Source: Devosia nitrariae (GTDB lineage: Bacteria; Pseudomonadota; Alphaproteobacteria; Rhizobiales; Devosiaceae). From it: a DNA stretch of 64,000 bases. The notes beneath the pieces were generated by a model. It searched no databases. It was not told where the DNA came from and worked only from the letters and a program-made list of their open reading frames with translations. Below, piece by piece: positions 17,424 through 27,651 of the stretch (the stretch's first letter is position 1; each line of letters begins with the position of its first letter). The position numbers and the translations under genes were made by a program. The stretch spans positions 62,001 through 126,000 of the forward strand of contig NZ_BSNS01000002.1 in the NCBI RefSeq assembly GCF_030160115.1. The letters run 5' to 3'.

Positions 17424-18905
17424 TCAAAAGAGACTTTCCTGACTATCGTTGTCAGTTTGTGACCTCGACCTGCGCCGCGGCATGGCGGGCGCACCGGAAA
17501 TGGTGGCGCCGACCTCGCCGTCGGCGAACTGCAGCGCAACGATATCGCCCGGATTGAGGCCCGCCTGGGCCGCGACGACCGCGCCATCGGGCCGACGTAC
17601 GAGAGCATATCCGCGCGCCAGCACATTCTCATAGCTCAAAGAGGCCAGAAGTTTGTCGAGCGCCTGCAAGCGCTGCGAATGGGTCGCGAGGATCCGGGCG
17701 AATGCAGGGGTCAGGCGGCCCGCCACCGGATCGAACCGCAGGCGTGCCCTGCCGGCTCCATTGGCCAGCGCCCGCGGGGCCCGGCCGACCAACTGATGCA
17801 GGCGCGTGTCGAGCTCGCGTACGCGCTGGCGCAGCATGTCGGGCCGCAGGAGCGGCGCCGCGCGCGCCAGCGCGATGGCCTTGGCCTGGCTCGCGTGCCG
17901 CAAGGCTGCGAGGAGATTGGAACCGGCATGGTCGAGCCGTTGGCGGTGGGTCGAGACGAGGTCGGCCGGGCGCGGCAGGCCGGCGCCGGCGGCGCGCAAC
18001 CGGTCGCGCAGATTGGAGGCGATACGACGCGCGCCGTTGCGCTGGCGCAGTCCGAGGTCTTCTACATAGCCGATGAGTTCGCTCCTCACCGGAACGGCCG
18101 CCTCGGCCGCAGCGGTAGGGGTGGGCGCCCGCATATCGGCGACATAGTCGATGAGGGTGGTGTCGGTCTCGTGGCCGACGGCCGAGATCAGCGGGATGCG
18201 GCTCGCGGCGACCGCGCGCACCACTGTCTCCTCGTTGAACCCCCAGAGGTCCTCGATCGAACCCCCGCCTCGCGCAACGATGAGCAGGTCCGGGCGCGGG
18301 ATCGCTCCTTCCGGCGGGAGGGCGTTGAAACCCTCAATGGCGGCCACCACCTCGGCGGCGCTGGTCTCGCCCTGGACCCGCACCGGCCAAACGACGACAT
18401 GGCTGGGAAAGCGGTCGGCGAGGCGGTGGAGGATATCGCGGATGACGGCGCCGGTCGGGGAGGTGACGACGCCGATGACGCGTGGCAGATAAGGCAGCGG
18501 CCTCTTGCGCTCACGCGCGAACAAGCCCTCGGCGGCAAGCTTCTTGCGACGCTCCTCGAGCAGCGCCATCAGGGCGCCGGCACCGGCCGGCTCGATGTTG
18601 TCGACGACGATCTGATATTTCGACGAGCGCGGGAAAGTCGTCAGCCGCCCAGTGGCAATGACCTCCAGCCCCTCCTGTGGCTTGAAGGATAATCGGGCAA
18701 AGCTGGTTTTCCAGACGACCGCGTCTATCGAAGCGTTCTCGTCTTTGAGAGTGAAATAGCAGTGGCCGGAGGCGTGCTGACCGCGAAAGCCGGAGATCTC
18801 GCCGCGCACGCGCACATAGCCGAAGTTCTCTTCGACGGTGCGCCTGACCGCCTGGGCGATCTCGGAGACGGTGAACTCGGTGGCGTTGGTGAGGATGTCG
18901 GTCAT
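17424..18905 (-). CDS. xseA: Exodeoxyribonuclease VII large subunit
   Basis: Nuclease subunit that degrades single-stranded DNA with XseB. The 493-residue protein has an N-terminal OB fold (FTVSEIAQAVRRTVEENFGY, then VRGEISGF and HCYFTLKD), the catalytic region VARGGGSIEDLWGFNEE and ISAVGHETD, a long helical middle and the final ENVLARGYALVRR. The ATG at 18905 fits the family start; another ATG at 18992 would add 29 residues. It diverges from purD. Confidence 0.94.
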   Translation of the reverse strand: MTDILTNATEFTVSEIAQAVRRTVEENFGYVRVRGEISGFRGQHASGHCYFTLKDENASIDAVVWKTSFARLSFKPQEGLEVIATGRLTTFPRSSKYQIVVDNIEPAGAGALMALLEERRKKLAAEGLFARERKRPLPYLPRVIGVVTSPTGAVIRDILHRLADRFPSHVVVWPVRVQGETSAAEVVAAIEGFNALPPEGAIPRPDLLIVARGGGSIEDLWGFNEETVVRAVAASRIPLISAVGHETDTTLIDYVADMRAPTPTAAAEAAVPVRSELIGYVEDLGLRQRNGARRIASNLRDRLRAAGAGLPRPADLVSTHRQRLDHAGSNLLAALRHASQAKAIALARAAPLLRPDMLRQRVRELDTRLHQLVGRAPRALANGAGRARLRFDPVAGRLTPAFARILATHSQRLQALDKLLASLSYENVLARGYALVRRPDGAVVAAQAGLNPGDIVALQFADGEVGATISGAPAMPRRRSRSQTDNDSQESLF

Positions 18906-19082
18906 GGTCAACTCGTGCGCCAGAAGCGCGGTGCGCGTCAAGGCGGCGCGGAACAAGCCAAGTGGGGGGTCAATATGATGGTTTTTTGACATGAGGGACC
19001 GTTCTCCCCTTGCCCGCCTGCGCCGCTTATGGGAGAGGGCGCACGAAACGGCAACGCGAGCAGGCTGACGGGGGCTTGAAGC

Positions 19083-20354
19083 ATGCGGGTTCTGGTTATC
19101 GGTGCGGGCGGGCGGGAACATGCATTGGCATGGAAGATCGCGCAGTCGCCACGGCTGACGAAGCTTTACATCGCGCCGGGCAACGCTGGCACCGAAGTGG
19201 TCGGCGAGAACGTCGCCGTCGACGCCACCGATCATCAGGCCGTGATCGATACCTGTCGACGCCTCGCCATCGATTTCGTGGTGGTGGGGCCTGACGCGCA
19301 GGTGGTCGCCGGGCTTGGCGACGACCTGCGCGCTGCTGGCTTCACCTGTTTTTGTCCCTCGAAGGCGGCGGGACAGATCGAGGGTTCGAAGAGCTTCACC
19401 AAGGCGCTTTGCGACGAAGTGGGCATTCCCACCGCCCGCTACGGGCACTTCGACAACGAGGCCGAGGCGCGCGTCTATGTGCGTGAGCAAGGCGCCCCGA
19501 TCGTCATCAAGGCGGACGGGCTTGCCGCCGGCAAGGGCGTGACAGTCGCCATGACGCTCGAGGAGGCCGAGGCGGCGATCGTCGACTGTTTCGCCGGCGC
19601 CTTCGGCAGGTCGGGGGCGCAGGTGGTCGTCGAGGAGTTCATGGAAGGCGAGGAGGTGAGTCTCTTCGCACTCTGCGATGGGCAGAACACGCTGCTGCTG
19701 GCCTCGGCGCAGGACCACAAGCGCGCGTTCGACGGCGACACCGGGCCCAATACCGGAGGCATGGGAGCCTATTCGCCGGCACCGGTCCTGACCGAAGCGC
19801 TGACCGCTCGCGTGATGGATACGATCATCACCCCGACGGTCAAAGGCCTCGCAAGGCGCGGCGCGCCCTACCAGGGCGTCCTTTTTGCCGGATTGATGCT
19901 GACCGCCGAGGGTCCCAAGCTCGTCGAGTACAATGCACGGTTCGGGGACCCCGAATGCCAGGTGATGATGATGCGGCTGCGCTCGGACCTGCTCGACCTC
20001 CTCCACGCGACAGCCACGGGGAACCTTTCCGGCAAGTTCGCCGTGTGGCGCGAGGAAGTGGCACTGACGGTGATCCTGGCGACGAAGGGGTACCCGGGAA
20101 ACTACGACAAGGGCACCGAGATCAAGGGCGCGGAAGGGCTCGACACGAGCGACGTTCAGGTGTTCCATGCTGGGACGAAGCGCGAAGGCGGACGTTTACT
20201 CGCAAGCGGCGGGCGTGTGCTCAATGTCACCGCGCTAGGCGCCACGGTGGCGGAGGCACAGAAGCGTGCTTACGAACTCGTTGATCAGATTGTTTGGCCT
20301 GAGGGCTTCTGCCGGCGGGACATCGGCTGGCGGGCAGTTGCGCGGGGAGAGTGA
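19083..20354 (+). CDS. purD: Phosphoribosylamine-glycine ligase
   Basis: Second step of purine synthesis: joins glycine to phosphoribosylamine with ATP. The 423-residue protein begins [19 protein letters not shown] and has the ATP-grasp signature with [20 protein letters not shown] (about 218-237) and [13 protein letters not shown] (about 281-293). The C-terminus ends in [13 protein letters not shown], the usual purD ending. The following patatin gene may start inside it. Confidence 0.96.
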   Translation: MRVLVIGAGGREHALAWKIAQSPRLTKLYIAPGNAGTEVVGENVAVDATDHQAVIDTCRRLAIDFVVVGPDAQVVAGLGDDLRAAGFTCFCPSKAAGQIEGSKSFTKALCDEVGIPTARYGHFDNEAEARVYVREQGAPIVIKADGLAAGKGVTVAMTLEEAEAAIVDCFAGAFGRSGAQVVVEEFMEGEEVSLFALCDGQNTLLLASAQDHKRAFDGDTGPNTGGMGAYSPAPVLTEALTARVMDTIITPTVKGLARRGAPYQGVLFAGLMLTAEGPKLVEYNARFGDPECQVMMMRLRSDLLDLLHATATGNLSGKFAVWREEVALTVILATKGYPGNYDKGTEIKGAEGLDTSDVQVFHAGTKREGGRLLASGGRVLNVTALGATVAEAQKRAYELVDQIVWPEGFCRRDIGWRAVARGE

Positions 20355-20481
20355 CCCGCGGGGCATCGTCGATGCGGGCGATGCGGCGGCGGACGGTCTC
20401 TACGATGCGGTGTTCGACGGCGACTCGCGCGAAAAACAGCCTACGCCCTTGCAGCGGCGTGGCCGCGGCGTCATCGACCGC

Positions 20482-21381
20482 ATGCGCGGCAAGGCACGCA
20501 AAATCGCGGAAATCACGGAATCGGGGCCGCGAATCGGGGTGGCGCTTGGCGGCGGTTCGGCGCGCGGCCTGACCCATATTCCTTATATCGAGGCCATGGA
20601 CGAGCTCGGCCTCAAGCCCACGGTCATCGCGGGGACTTCGATCGGCGCGCTGATCGGGGCCGGCTGGGCCAACGGCATGAAAGGGGCAGAAATCCGCGAA
20701 CACGCCTATGATGTGCTGGCGACGACGCGGGTGATCGCGGGGCGGCTGTGGAGCCGGCACGTGCGGGGGCTCGGCAGCCTTCTGCAGCAGGGCCTTTCGA
20801 TGCAGCTCGACGCCAATGCGGTGGTCGACGCTTTCCTGCCGGATGGTTTTCCCGACCATTTCAGCGATCTCGGCATCCCGCTCTACGTGGTCGCGACCGA
20901 CTTCCAGTCCTGGCACCAGACCGTGTTCAACTCCGGCCTGGTGCGGCCGGCGATCGCCGGCTCGATCGCCATTCCGAGCCTCTTCAAGCCGGTCTACTAC
21001 GAGAACCACCTCCTCGTTGACGGCGGTGTCGTCAACCCGCTGCCGCTCGACCAGGCCGATATCGACACGGATTTCCTTATCGGCATCGACGTCAACGGTG
21101 ACCCGTCACAAGGGCTGACCAAGATCAACCACAGTGCGCTCGACCTCTGGTTCGGCTCGGCGCAGATCATGATGCATTCGCTGACTGCGCATATGATGGC
21201 CGCCTACCCGCCCGACGTTTATGTGCGCCCGCATGTGACGACGTTCGGGCCCATGGAGTTCTGGCGCGTGCGCGAGATTATCGGCCACGCAGACCAGGAA
21301 AAGGACCGCTTCAAGCGCATGGTGGCCGACAAGATCGAGGCCTACATCCAGAACAAGGTGCCGGTGATCGGCAGCGAGTGA
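20482..21381 (+). CDS. Patatin-like phospholipase, RssA/NTE type
   Basis: Serine lipid hydrolase. It has the oxyanion loop GGGSARG (residues 23-29), nucleophile elbow GTSIG (51-55) and catalytic aspartate VDGG (D180). The start is uncertain. ATG 20482 gives 299 residues and an N-terminus just before the catalytic fold. In-frame GTG codons at 20410 and 20266 would add 24 or 72 residues, the latter overlapping purD by 89 bases. None has a good Shine-Dalgarno. The natural lipid substrate is unknown. Confidence 0.85.
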   Translation: MRGKARKIAEITESGPRIGVALGGGSARGLTHIPYIEAMDELGLKPTVIAGTSIGALIGAGWANGMKGAEIREHAYDVLATTRVIAGRLWSRHVRGLGSLLQQGLSMQLDANAVVDAFLPDGFPDHFSDLGIPLYVVATDFQSWHQTVFNSGLVRPAIAGSIAIPSLFKPVYYENHLLVDGGVVNPLPLDQADIDTDFLIGIDVNGDPSQGLTKINHSALDLWFGSAQIMMHSLTAHMMAAYPPDVYVRPHVTTFGPMEFWRVREIIGHADQEKDRFKRMVADKIEAYIQNKVPVIGSE

Positions 21382-21433
21382 GGTCGGGGCGCCGGTATTC
21401 GCAGCGCGTAAGTCGCTCAGCGACCGACAGCAT

Positions 21434-21880
21434 CTATCGGCGTAGGCGGGAAAAAAACTTCCTGAGCAGCGCGGAAGCGCGCACTTCGCCCAGCCCGCCG
21501 ACGATCTCGGGACGGTGGTGGCAGGTGGGCTGGTCGAAGAGACGGATGCCGTTCTCGACGGCGCCGGCCTTTGGGTCCTCGGCACCAAAATAGACCCGCC
21601 GCAGACGCGTGTGGGCGATGGCGCCGGCGCACATGGCGCAAGGCTCGAGGGTGACGTAGAGGTCGCAACCGTCGAGCCGGCCGGTACCGCGCTCGGCAAG
21701 TGCGGCGCGGATGGCGAGCATTTCGGCGTGGGCGGTCGGATCGGCCAGCGCCTGCATGCGGTTGCGCTCGGCGGCGATGATCTCGCCGTCGCAGACGATC
21801 ACCGCTCCGACCGGCGCCTCGCCGTCGGCGGCGGCATCGGCAGCGAGCATCAAGGCGACGTCCATCGGGGATTGACTCAT
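21434..21880 (-). CDS. tadA: tRNA-specific adenosine deaminase
   Basis: Converts adenosine to inosine at the wobble position of tRNA-Arg(ACG). The 148-residue protein carries the zinc-deaminase motifs HAE (51-53) and PCAMC (80-84) plus the TadA-typical SALLRKFF at the end. It lies downstream of the MFS gene on the same strand but is separated from it by a strong hairpin, so it is probably expressed on its own. Confidence 0.95.
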   Translation of the reverse strand: MSQSPMDVALMLAADAAADGEAPVGAVIVCDGEIIAAERNRMQALADPTAHAEMLAIRAALAERGTGRLDGCDLYVTLEPCAMCAGAIAHTRLRRVYFGAEDPKAGAVENGIRLFDQPTCHHRPEIVGGLGEVRASALLRKFFSRLRR

Positions 21881-21933
21881 GCGCCGTTCCTACCCCTGCC
21901 CCGTTGCCGCGGCAAGCTACCGGGCTGAATGAA

Positions 21934-21972
21934 CCAGGCTTCCGTTCTGACGGCGTCAGAACGGAAGCCTGG
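21934..21972. terminator. Strong hairpin, probable terminator
   Basis: Two perfect 18-base arms (left arm CCAGGCTTCCGTTCTGAC) enclose a 3-base loop. The hairpin lies between the MFS stop at 21996 and the tadA start at 21880, where a terminator for the MFS transcript is expected. There is no clear T-run on the minus strand. Confidence 0.6.
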
Positions 21973-21995
21973 GTATGGGCGGGCCGACCGTGTCC

Positions 21996-23474
21996 TTAGT
22001 GGCCCGCAGCCTCGGCCGGCACGCCGGCAGGTTCCGGCCGCCGGATAAGGAAGGCGGCGAGAACCGTCAGCACCGAAATGATCGCGCCGGCCTGGAAGGC
22101 CAACTGGATACCGGCCGAGAGAGCCACCGGCTCGGGCGCGCCGGCCGCCAGCTCAGCGCTGGAGCGCAGCGACATCAGCGCCACGAACAGGGCCACGCCC
22201 GCCGCTCCGGCCACCTGCTGGATGGTGCCGAGCACAGCGCTGCCGTGCGAATAAAGGTGCGGGGGCAGCGAGCCGAGGCTGGCCGTAAAGAGCGGCGTGA
22301 AGAGGAAGGCGAGGCCCACGCTCAGCACCACATGCGCCGCCAGGACGAAGAGCGGAGAGGTGTTCTGGTCCATGAAGGTGAGCGACCAGAGGACCATGCA
22401 CACGACCGCAGAGCCGGGCACGACGAGGACCGTCGGGCCAAAGCGGTCGTAGAGCCGGCCAACATAGCGGGCGAGAATGCCCATGGTGAGCCCTCCCGGC
22501 AGGAGCAAGAGCCCGATCTGCAGGGTCTCGAGCCCCAGCACGTTCTGCAGGTAGATCGGCAGGAGCACGAACACGCCGAACATGGCCATCATGAAGACGG
22601 CCATCATGAAGATCGAGAGGCTGAACGTCTTGGACAGGAACGTGCGCAGGTCGAGCAAAGCCTGGTCGCGCTTCTGCAGCAAGAGCTGACGCAGGATGAA
22701 AACGACGAGCGCGACGCCGCCGACCACAACCGGCACCCACGCCGGCACGGGTGTCGCCGCCTCGCCACCCTCGCCCATGAGGCTGAGGCCGTAGACGATG
22801 CCGCCGAAAGCGAAGACCGAGAGGATGACCGACACGACATCGACCGGTGCGTAGCGGGGCGTGGTGACGTTGACCATCCTGCGCCAGCCGAAATAGAGCG
22901 CGGCAAGCGCGATGGGAACAACGACGATGAAGATCCAGCGCCAGTCGAGGACGTTGAGGATGAGACCTGAGACGGTGGGACCGAGTGCCGGCGCAACGGA
23001 GATGACCAGCGAGATGTCGCCCATGGTCTTGCCGCGGTTCTCGGGCGGAACAAGGTTCATGACCGTGGTCATCAGCAAGGGCATCATGATGGCCGTGCCG
23101 CACGCCTGTACCACCCGGCCGACGATGAGAAGCTCGAGACCGGGTGAGACGGCACAGATCGTCGTACCGGCCGCGAAGGTCGACATGGCCAAAATGAACA
23201 CCGGGCGCGTGTTGAGGCGCTGCAAAAGGAACCCGGTGACGGGAATGACCACGGCCATGGTCAGCATGAACGCCGTCGTCAGCCACTGCACCGCATTGGC
23301 GGTAACGCCGAGATCGTCCATCAGCCGCGGCAGAGCGACGACCATGATGGTCTCATTGAGGATGACGACGAAGGCAGAAACCAGAAGGATCAGGATGACC
23401 AGCCGATTGCGGGCGGCAAGGTCTCCGCCGCCGGCCGGCGCGTTGGATGTATTCATGGTGGGTTCGGCACTCAT
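21996..23474 (-). CDS. MFS multidrug exporter, DHA2 (EmrB/QacA) type
   Basis: Proton-driven inner-membrane exporter. The 492-residue protein has 14 predicted membrane segments. Motif D1 is seen near ILNETIMVVALPRLMDDLG and antiporter motif C in the region SLVISVAPALGPTVSGLIL. The ATG at 23474 is preceded by AGAGAG; the upstream extension is not protein-like. The substrates are unknown. No regulator gene is adjacent, and it diverges from mutL. Confidence 0.9.
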   Translation of the reverse strand: MSAEPTMNTSNAPAGGGDLAARNRLVILILLVSAFVVILNETIMVVALPRLMDDLGVTANAVQWLTTAFMLTMAVVIPVTGFLLQRLNTRPVFILAMSTFAAGTTICAVSPGLELLIVGRVVQACGTAIMMPLLMTTVMNLVPPENRGKTMGDISLVISVAPALGPTVSGLILNVLDWRWIFIVVVPIALAALYFGWRRMVNVTTPRYAPVDVVSVILSVFAFGGIVYGLSLMGEGGEAATPVPAWVPVVVGGVALVVFILRQLLLQKRDQALLDLRTFLSKTFSLSIFMMAVFMMAMFGVFVLLPIYLQNVLGLETLQIGLLLLPGGLTMGILARYVGRLYDRFGPTVLVVPGSAVVCMVLWSLTFMDQNTSPLFVLAAHVVLSVGLAFLFTPLFTASLGSLPPHLYSHGSAVLGTIQQVAGAAGVALFVALMSLRSSAELAAGAPEPVALSAGIQLAFQAGAIISVLTVLAAFLIRRPEPAGVPAEAAGH

Positions 23475-23758
23475 GGCGGCTACTCTCTTTGTCGGATTGG
23501 AAGACGGCGAGCCGATGCAGGCCCACTCCAGCGACGAACGGCTTGAACTGATTTCGACACGGCGCCCAAAATATCGGCGCAGTCGCGAGCATTGGGTAAA
23601 AAGGGACCGCGTTCTTAACCTGTCCACTTGGTGAGGCCAAGCCAGGATGTGTCGTGGCCGAGATGCATGGCAGGCATGCAGCAAGGACATGGGCGAATTC
23701 CGGGTCGGATCGCGAAGCGCCTTGCCTTATATTTGAGCCAAGGAGAATCAATTCGCCC

Positions 23759-25603
23759 ATGCCCATCAGGCAACTGCCCGAAACGCTGATCAACCGCATC
23801 GCCGCCGGCGAGGTGGTCGAACGCCCGGCGAGCGTCGTCAAGGAACTCGTCGAGAACGCGATCGATGCGGGCGCCGGCCGGATCGTGGTGACGACGGCCG
23901 GCGGTGGCAAGGGTCTCATCCGCATTGAGGACGACGGCGCGGGTATGGATGCCGACGACCTCCTGCTTTCGGTCGAGCGGCACGCGACGTCGAAGCTCTC
24001 GGCCGACGACCTCGACGACATCCGCACGCTGGGTTTCCGTGGCGAAGCGCTGGCCTCGATTGGCTCGGTCGCCGACCTCACCATCGCGACACGCACCGCC
24101 GAAACCGAGAGCGGGCTGCGCCTCGCAGTGCGCAACGGGATCAAGTCCGGGCCGGTGCCAACGGCCTTGAACCGGGGCACGGTGGTCGAGGTCAAGAATC
24201 TCTTCGCCAACGTGCCGGCACGTCTCAAATTCCTCAAGACCGATCGGGCGGAGGCGGCGGCGGTAACCGACGTCGTCAGGCGGCTGGCGATGGCCAATCC
24301 GCAGGTGCATTTCGTCTTGACGGGTGCCGACCGGGCTGAGAGCAACTGGCCGGCGGTGACAGGGGAAGGTGCGCTCGCCGCGCGGCTGGCGCAGTTGGTC
24401 GATGCCGATTTCGCCGAGAATGCCGCACAACTCGCGACCGTGCGGCACGGCATCGTGGTGGCCGGACTTGCGGGCTTGCCAACCTATACGCGGGCCAATT
24501 CGCTCTCCCAGTTCTATTTCGTCAACGGCCGCTCGGTGCGCGACAAGGTGCTGGTCGGTGCGGTGAGAGCCGCCTACGCCGACTACACCTTCCGCGACCG
24601 TTTCCCGGTCATTGCGCTTTATCTCTCGATCGATCCGGCCGAGGTCGACGTCAACGTGCATCCGGCAAAGGCTGAGCTGCGCTTTCGCGATGCCGGGGCG
24701 GTTCGCGGCGCCGTGATCCGCGCCATTTCCGATGCGCTGGCGGCCGCCGGGTTCCGGGCAAGCTCGACGGTGGGCGAGGACATCCTCGGGGCATTCCAGG
24801 CGCCGGTCTATCCGGCCGCGGCCGCCGGGCCCGGCTCTCGGGCGGGCGATGATAGTCCGCGGCCGTCGGCCTATGCGTCAACGGGCCCAGCCCATACCGC
24901 GCCCTCCGCTGCGTCGTCCTGGCAAAGATCGGCTCCCGCCTGGGACCCGGGCTTCGCCGGCATGGCCGAACCGAGCGGCCGGGTGGAGGCGCTGGCCGAG
25001 GAGGAGCCGGCCAATATCGACTTCCCGCTCGGCACCGCCCGCGCGCAGATGTTCGAGAACTTCATCATCGCCCAGAACGCCGACGGGCTGCTGCTTGTCG
25101 ACCAGCACGCCGCGCATGAGCGGCTGGTTTACGAGCGGTTCAAGGCGCAGATGACGGCAGGACCGGTGCCGAGCCAGGCCCAGCTTATTCCCATGGTCGT
25201 CGAGTTGCCCGAGGAGGATTGCGCGCGAATCGAGGAGGCCGCGCCGATGCTCGAAAAGCTTGGGCTCTATCTCGAACGGTTCGGGCCGCGGGCGGTGGCG
25301 GTGCGCGAGACGCCAGCGCTCCTCGGCCAGCCCGACATCGAGGGACTGGTGAAGGACCTCGCGGACGGGCTCGCCGAATGGGACACCACCGCCGCGCTCT
25401 CGGATCGGCTGGAAGCGATCGTCGCCCGCATGGCCTGCCACGGCTCGGTGCGCTCGGGCCGGCGCCTGAAGGTCGAGGAGATGAACGCGCTTTTGCGGGA
25501 GATGGAAGCGACGCCCCATTCGGGCCAATGCATCCACGGACGTCCGACCTATGTGGAACTCAAGAAGCGGGATATCGAGAGGTTGTTCGGGCGAAGCCGT
25601 TAA
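23759..25603 (+). CDS. mutL: DNA mismatch repair protein MutL
   Basis: Mismatch-repair ATPase of 614 residues. The GHKL ATPase motifs are clear: INRIAAGEVVERPASVVKEL (10-29), DDGAGM and TLGFRGEALASI. The C-terminal dimerisation domain contains the DQHA-x2-E-x4-E endonuclease motif (DQHAAHERLVYE), so this MutL should nick DNA itself, as in most bacteria without MutH. AAGGAG precedes the ATG. A proline/alanine-rich linker (about 350-430) joins the domains. Confidence 0.96.
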   Translation: MPIRQLPETLINRIAAGEVVERPASVVKELVENAIDAGAGRIVVTTAGGGKGLIRIEDDGAGMDADDLLLSVERHATSKLSADDLDDIRTLGFRGEALASIGSVADLTIATRTAETESGLRLAVRNGIKSGPVPTALNRGTVVEVKNLFANVPARLKFLKTDRAEAAAVTDVVRRLAMANPQVHFVLTGADRAESNWPAVTGEGALAARLAQLVDADFAENAAQLATVRHGIVVAGLAGLPTYTRANSLSQFYFVNGRSVRDKVLVGAVRAAYADYTFRDRFPVIALYLSIDPAEVDVNVHPAKAELRFRDAGAVRGAVIRAISDALAAAGFRASSTVGEDILGAFQAPVYPAAAAGPGSRAGDDSPRPSAYASTGPAHTAPSAASSWQRSAPAWDPGFAGMAEPSGRVEALAEEEPANIDFPLGTARAQMFENFIIAQNADGLLLVDQHAAHERLVYERFKAQMTAGPVPSQAQLIPMVVELPEEDCARIEEAAPMLEKLGLYLERFGPRAVAVRETPALLGQPDIEGLVKDLADGLAEWDTTAALSDRLEAIVARMACHGSVRSGRRLKVEEMNALLREMEATPHSGQCIHGRPTYVELKKRDIERLFGRSR

Positions 25604-25618
25604 CTCCGCCCGATAATG

Positions 25619-27433
25619 CTACCCGAACACGCTCGCTCCGCGATCCGCCACGCCAACCAGTGCGCGCATGCCGGCAAAGAGCTCTCGGCCCATGCCGTAG
25701 TGCTCGCGGCGCAGGTCTTCGGTGGCAGGAGTACGGGCGAAGAATTCGCGTTCGTCGCCAACGAAGTCGAGGGTGCCGGCCTCGGCGTCGAGCCGGATGA
25801 TGTCGCCGTCGCGGATCTTAGCGATGGCGCCGCCGTCGACGGCTTCGGGCGTCATGTGGATGGCGGCGGGCACCTTGCCCGACGCGCCGGACATTCGCCC
25901 GTCGGTGAGGAGCGCAACCTTGAAGCCGCGGTCCTGCAGAACACCGAGGGCGGGGGTGAGCTTGTGCAGCTCCGGCATGCCGATGGCGCGCGGACCCGAG
26001 AAGCGGACGACGGCGATGATGTCGCCGGTCAGCTCCCCGGCCTTGAAGGCGGCCTGCAGGCCGTCCTGGCTGTGGAAGACGCGGGCGGGCGCCTCGACCA
26101 CGCGGTGCTCGGGCTTGACGGCCGAGACCTTGATCACCGAGCGGCCAAGATTGCCGGTGAGGAGCTTCAGGCCCCCGGACTTCTGGAACGGGTCCCTTGC
26201 CGAGGCCAGGACCTTGGGCGCCGCCGATTCGCTGGCCGCCGGCTCGAAGGAGAGCTTGTCCTCGATGAGCTTGGCTTCAACCGTGTAGCCGGAAAGGCCC
26301 GCGCCCCAGACAGTCTTGACGTCCTCGTGCAGGTATCCGTCGTCGAGAAGCTCGCGGATCAGGAAACCCATGCCGCCGGCGGCGTGGAAGTGGTTCACGT
26401 CGGCGACACCGTTTGGGTAGACGCGGGCGAGGAGCGGGGTGACGTCGGAGAGGTCGGACATGTCATCCCAGGTCACCTGCATGCCCGCTGCCGCCGCAAT
26501 GGCGATGAGATGCATGGTGTGGTTGGTCGAGCCGCCGGTGGCGTGAAGGCCGACGAGGCCGTTGACGATTGCCTTCTCGTCGACAACGTGACCGACGGGC
26601 GTATAGGCATTGCCTTGGGCGGTAAGCGAAAGGGCGCGCCGCGTTCCCTCACGGGTCAGCGCATCGCGCAGCGGCGTGCCGGGGTTGACGAAGCTCGAGC
26701 CGGGCAGGTGCAGGCCCATGATCTCCATCAGCATCTGGTTGGAGTTGGCGGTGCCGTAGAAGGTGCAGGTGCCGGGCGAATGGTAGGACTTGGCCTCGGC
26801 CTCGAGCAGTTCGGCACGACCGACCTTTCCTTCCATATAGAGCTGGCGGACGCGGCTCTTCTCGTCGTTGGGCAGCCCTGAGGGCATCGGACCGGCGGGG
26901 ATGAAGACCGCTGGCAGATGGCCGAAGGTCAACGCGCCGATGAGCAGGCCCGGCACGATCTTGTCGCAGATGCCGAGATAGACGGCCGCGTCGAACATGT
27001 TGTGGGACAGCGCGATCGCCGTGGACATGGCGATGACGTCGCGGCTGAACAACGAGAGATCCATGCCCGGCTGACCCTGGGTCACGCCGTCGCACATGGC
27101 GGGCACGCCGCCGGCGACCTGGGCGGTGGCGCCGATCTCGCGCGCGGCCTCTTTGATGATATCGGGATATGTCGCGTAGGGCTGATGGGCAGAGAGCATG
27201 TCGTTGTAGCTGGTGACAATGCCGAGGTTCAGCGTCCTGGTGCCGGCGAGCGCGGCCTTCTCCGACGGTGAGCAGGCCGCAAAGCCATGGGCAAGGTTGC
27301 CGCAGGAGAGACTCGCGCGATAAACGCCGCTTTCGCGCGCGCGCTCGAGCCGATCGAGATAGTCACGGCGAGTTTCGCGGCTGCGCGCCGCTATGCGATC
27401 GGTCACATCCTGGATGGCCTTGCGGACAGACAT
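25619..27433 (-). CDS. edd: Phosphogluconate dehydratase
   Basis: Entner-Doudoroff dehydratase that turns 6-phosphogluconate into KDPG. The 604-residue protein belongs to the IlvD/Edd iron-sulfur family: [20 protein letters not shown], then [18 protein letters not shown], then [20 protein letters not shown] carry the cluster and active-site cysteines. It is the last gene of the kinase-zwf-pgl-edd unit, 218 bases after pgl, and that gap holds a palindromic repeat. Its stop is 15 bases from the end of mutL (convergent). Confidence 0.95.
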   Translation of the reverse strand: MSVRKAIQDVTDRIAARSRETRRDYLDRLERARESGVYRASLSCGNLAHGFAACSPSEKAALAGTRTLNLGIVTSYNDMLSAHQPYATYPDIIKEAAREIGATAQVAGGVPAMCDGVTQGQPGMDLSLFSRDVIAMSTAIALSHNMFDAAVYLGICDKIVPGLLIGALTFGHLPAVFIPAGPMPSGLPNDEKSRVRQLYMEGKVGRAELLEAEAKSYHSPGTCTFYGTANSNQMLMEIMGLHLPGSSFVNPGTPLRDALTREGTRRALSLTAQGNAYTPVGHVVDEKAIVNGLVGLHATGGSTNHTMHLIAIAAAAGMQVTWDDMSDLSDVTPLLARVYPNGVADVNHFHAAGGMGFLIRELLDDGYLHEDVKTVWGAGLSGYTVEAKLIEDKLSFEPAASESAAPKVLASARDPFQKSGGLKLLTGNLGRSVIKVSAVKPEHRVVEAPARVFHSQDGLQAAFKAGELTGDIIAVVRFSGPRAIGMPELHKLTPALGVLQDRGFKVALLTDGRMSGASGKVPAAIHMTPEAVDGGAIAKIRDGDIIRLDAEAGTLDFVGDEREFFARTPATEDLRREHYGMGRELFAGMRALVGVADRGASVFG

Positions 27434-27558
27434 GTCTTCTCCTTAGCCGTGCTCAACGCGGGCCAACGGCCGCCCACGGCTCCTTCGTCATGGGGCATGG
27501 TCCTCATGCGGGTGAAGCACCCTCACCCGCGGATCATGCCTTTGCCAGCATCCCGAAT

Positions 27559-27614
27559 TCGAGCATCGCTTTGCTTTTGCCGAAAACGGCATCCACTTCT
27601 GGCGCGATGCTCGA
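27559..27614. repeat. Palindromic repeat between pgl and edd
   Basis: Perfect 11-base arms (TCGAGCATCGC and GCGATGCTCGA) flank about 34 bases that contain GCATCCACTT. This resembles the REP-like elements at 31658, 49291, 49894 and 58386, though it is more diverged. It is the only notable content of the 218-base gap and could attenuate or stabilise the operon mRNA. Confidence 0.6.
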
Positions 27615-27651
27615 GCGGCCAGGGCGGTCGATTGGGGACCGCCCCAGGAGC

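Noticed and set aside
18906..20168. N-terminal extension of xseA by about 420 codons across purD
   Set aside because: The extension is antisense to purD and has no xseA similarity; the family start is at 18905.
21975..22970. A 331-codon frame rich in Glu, Arg and His opposite the MFS gene
   Set aside because: Composition is typical of the antisense of a membrane protein; the MFS motifs lie on the other strand.
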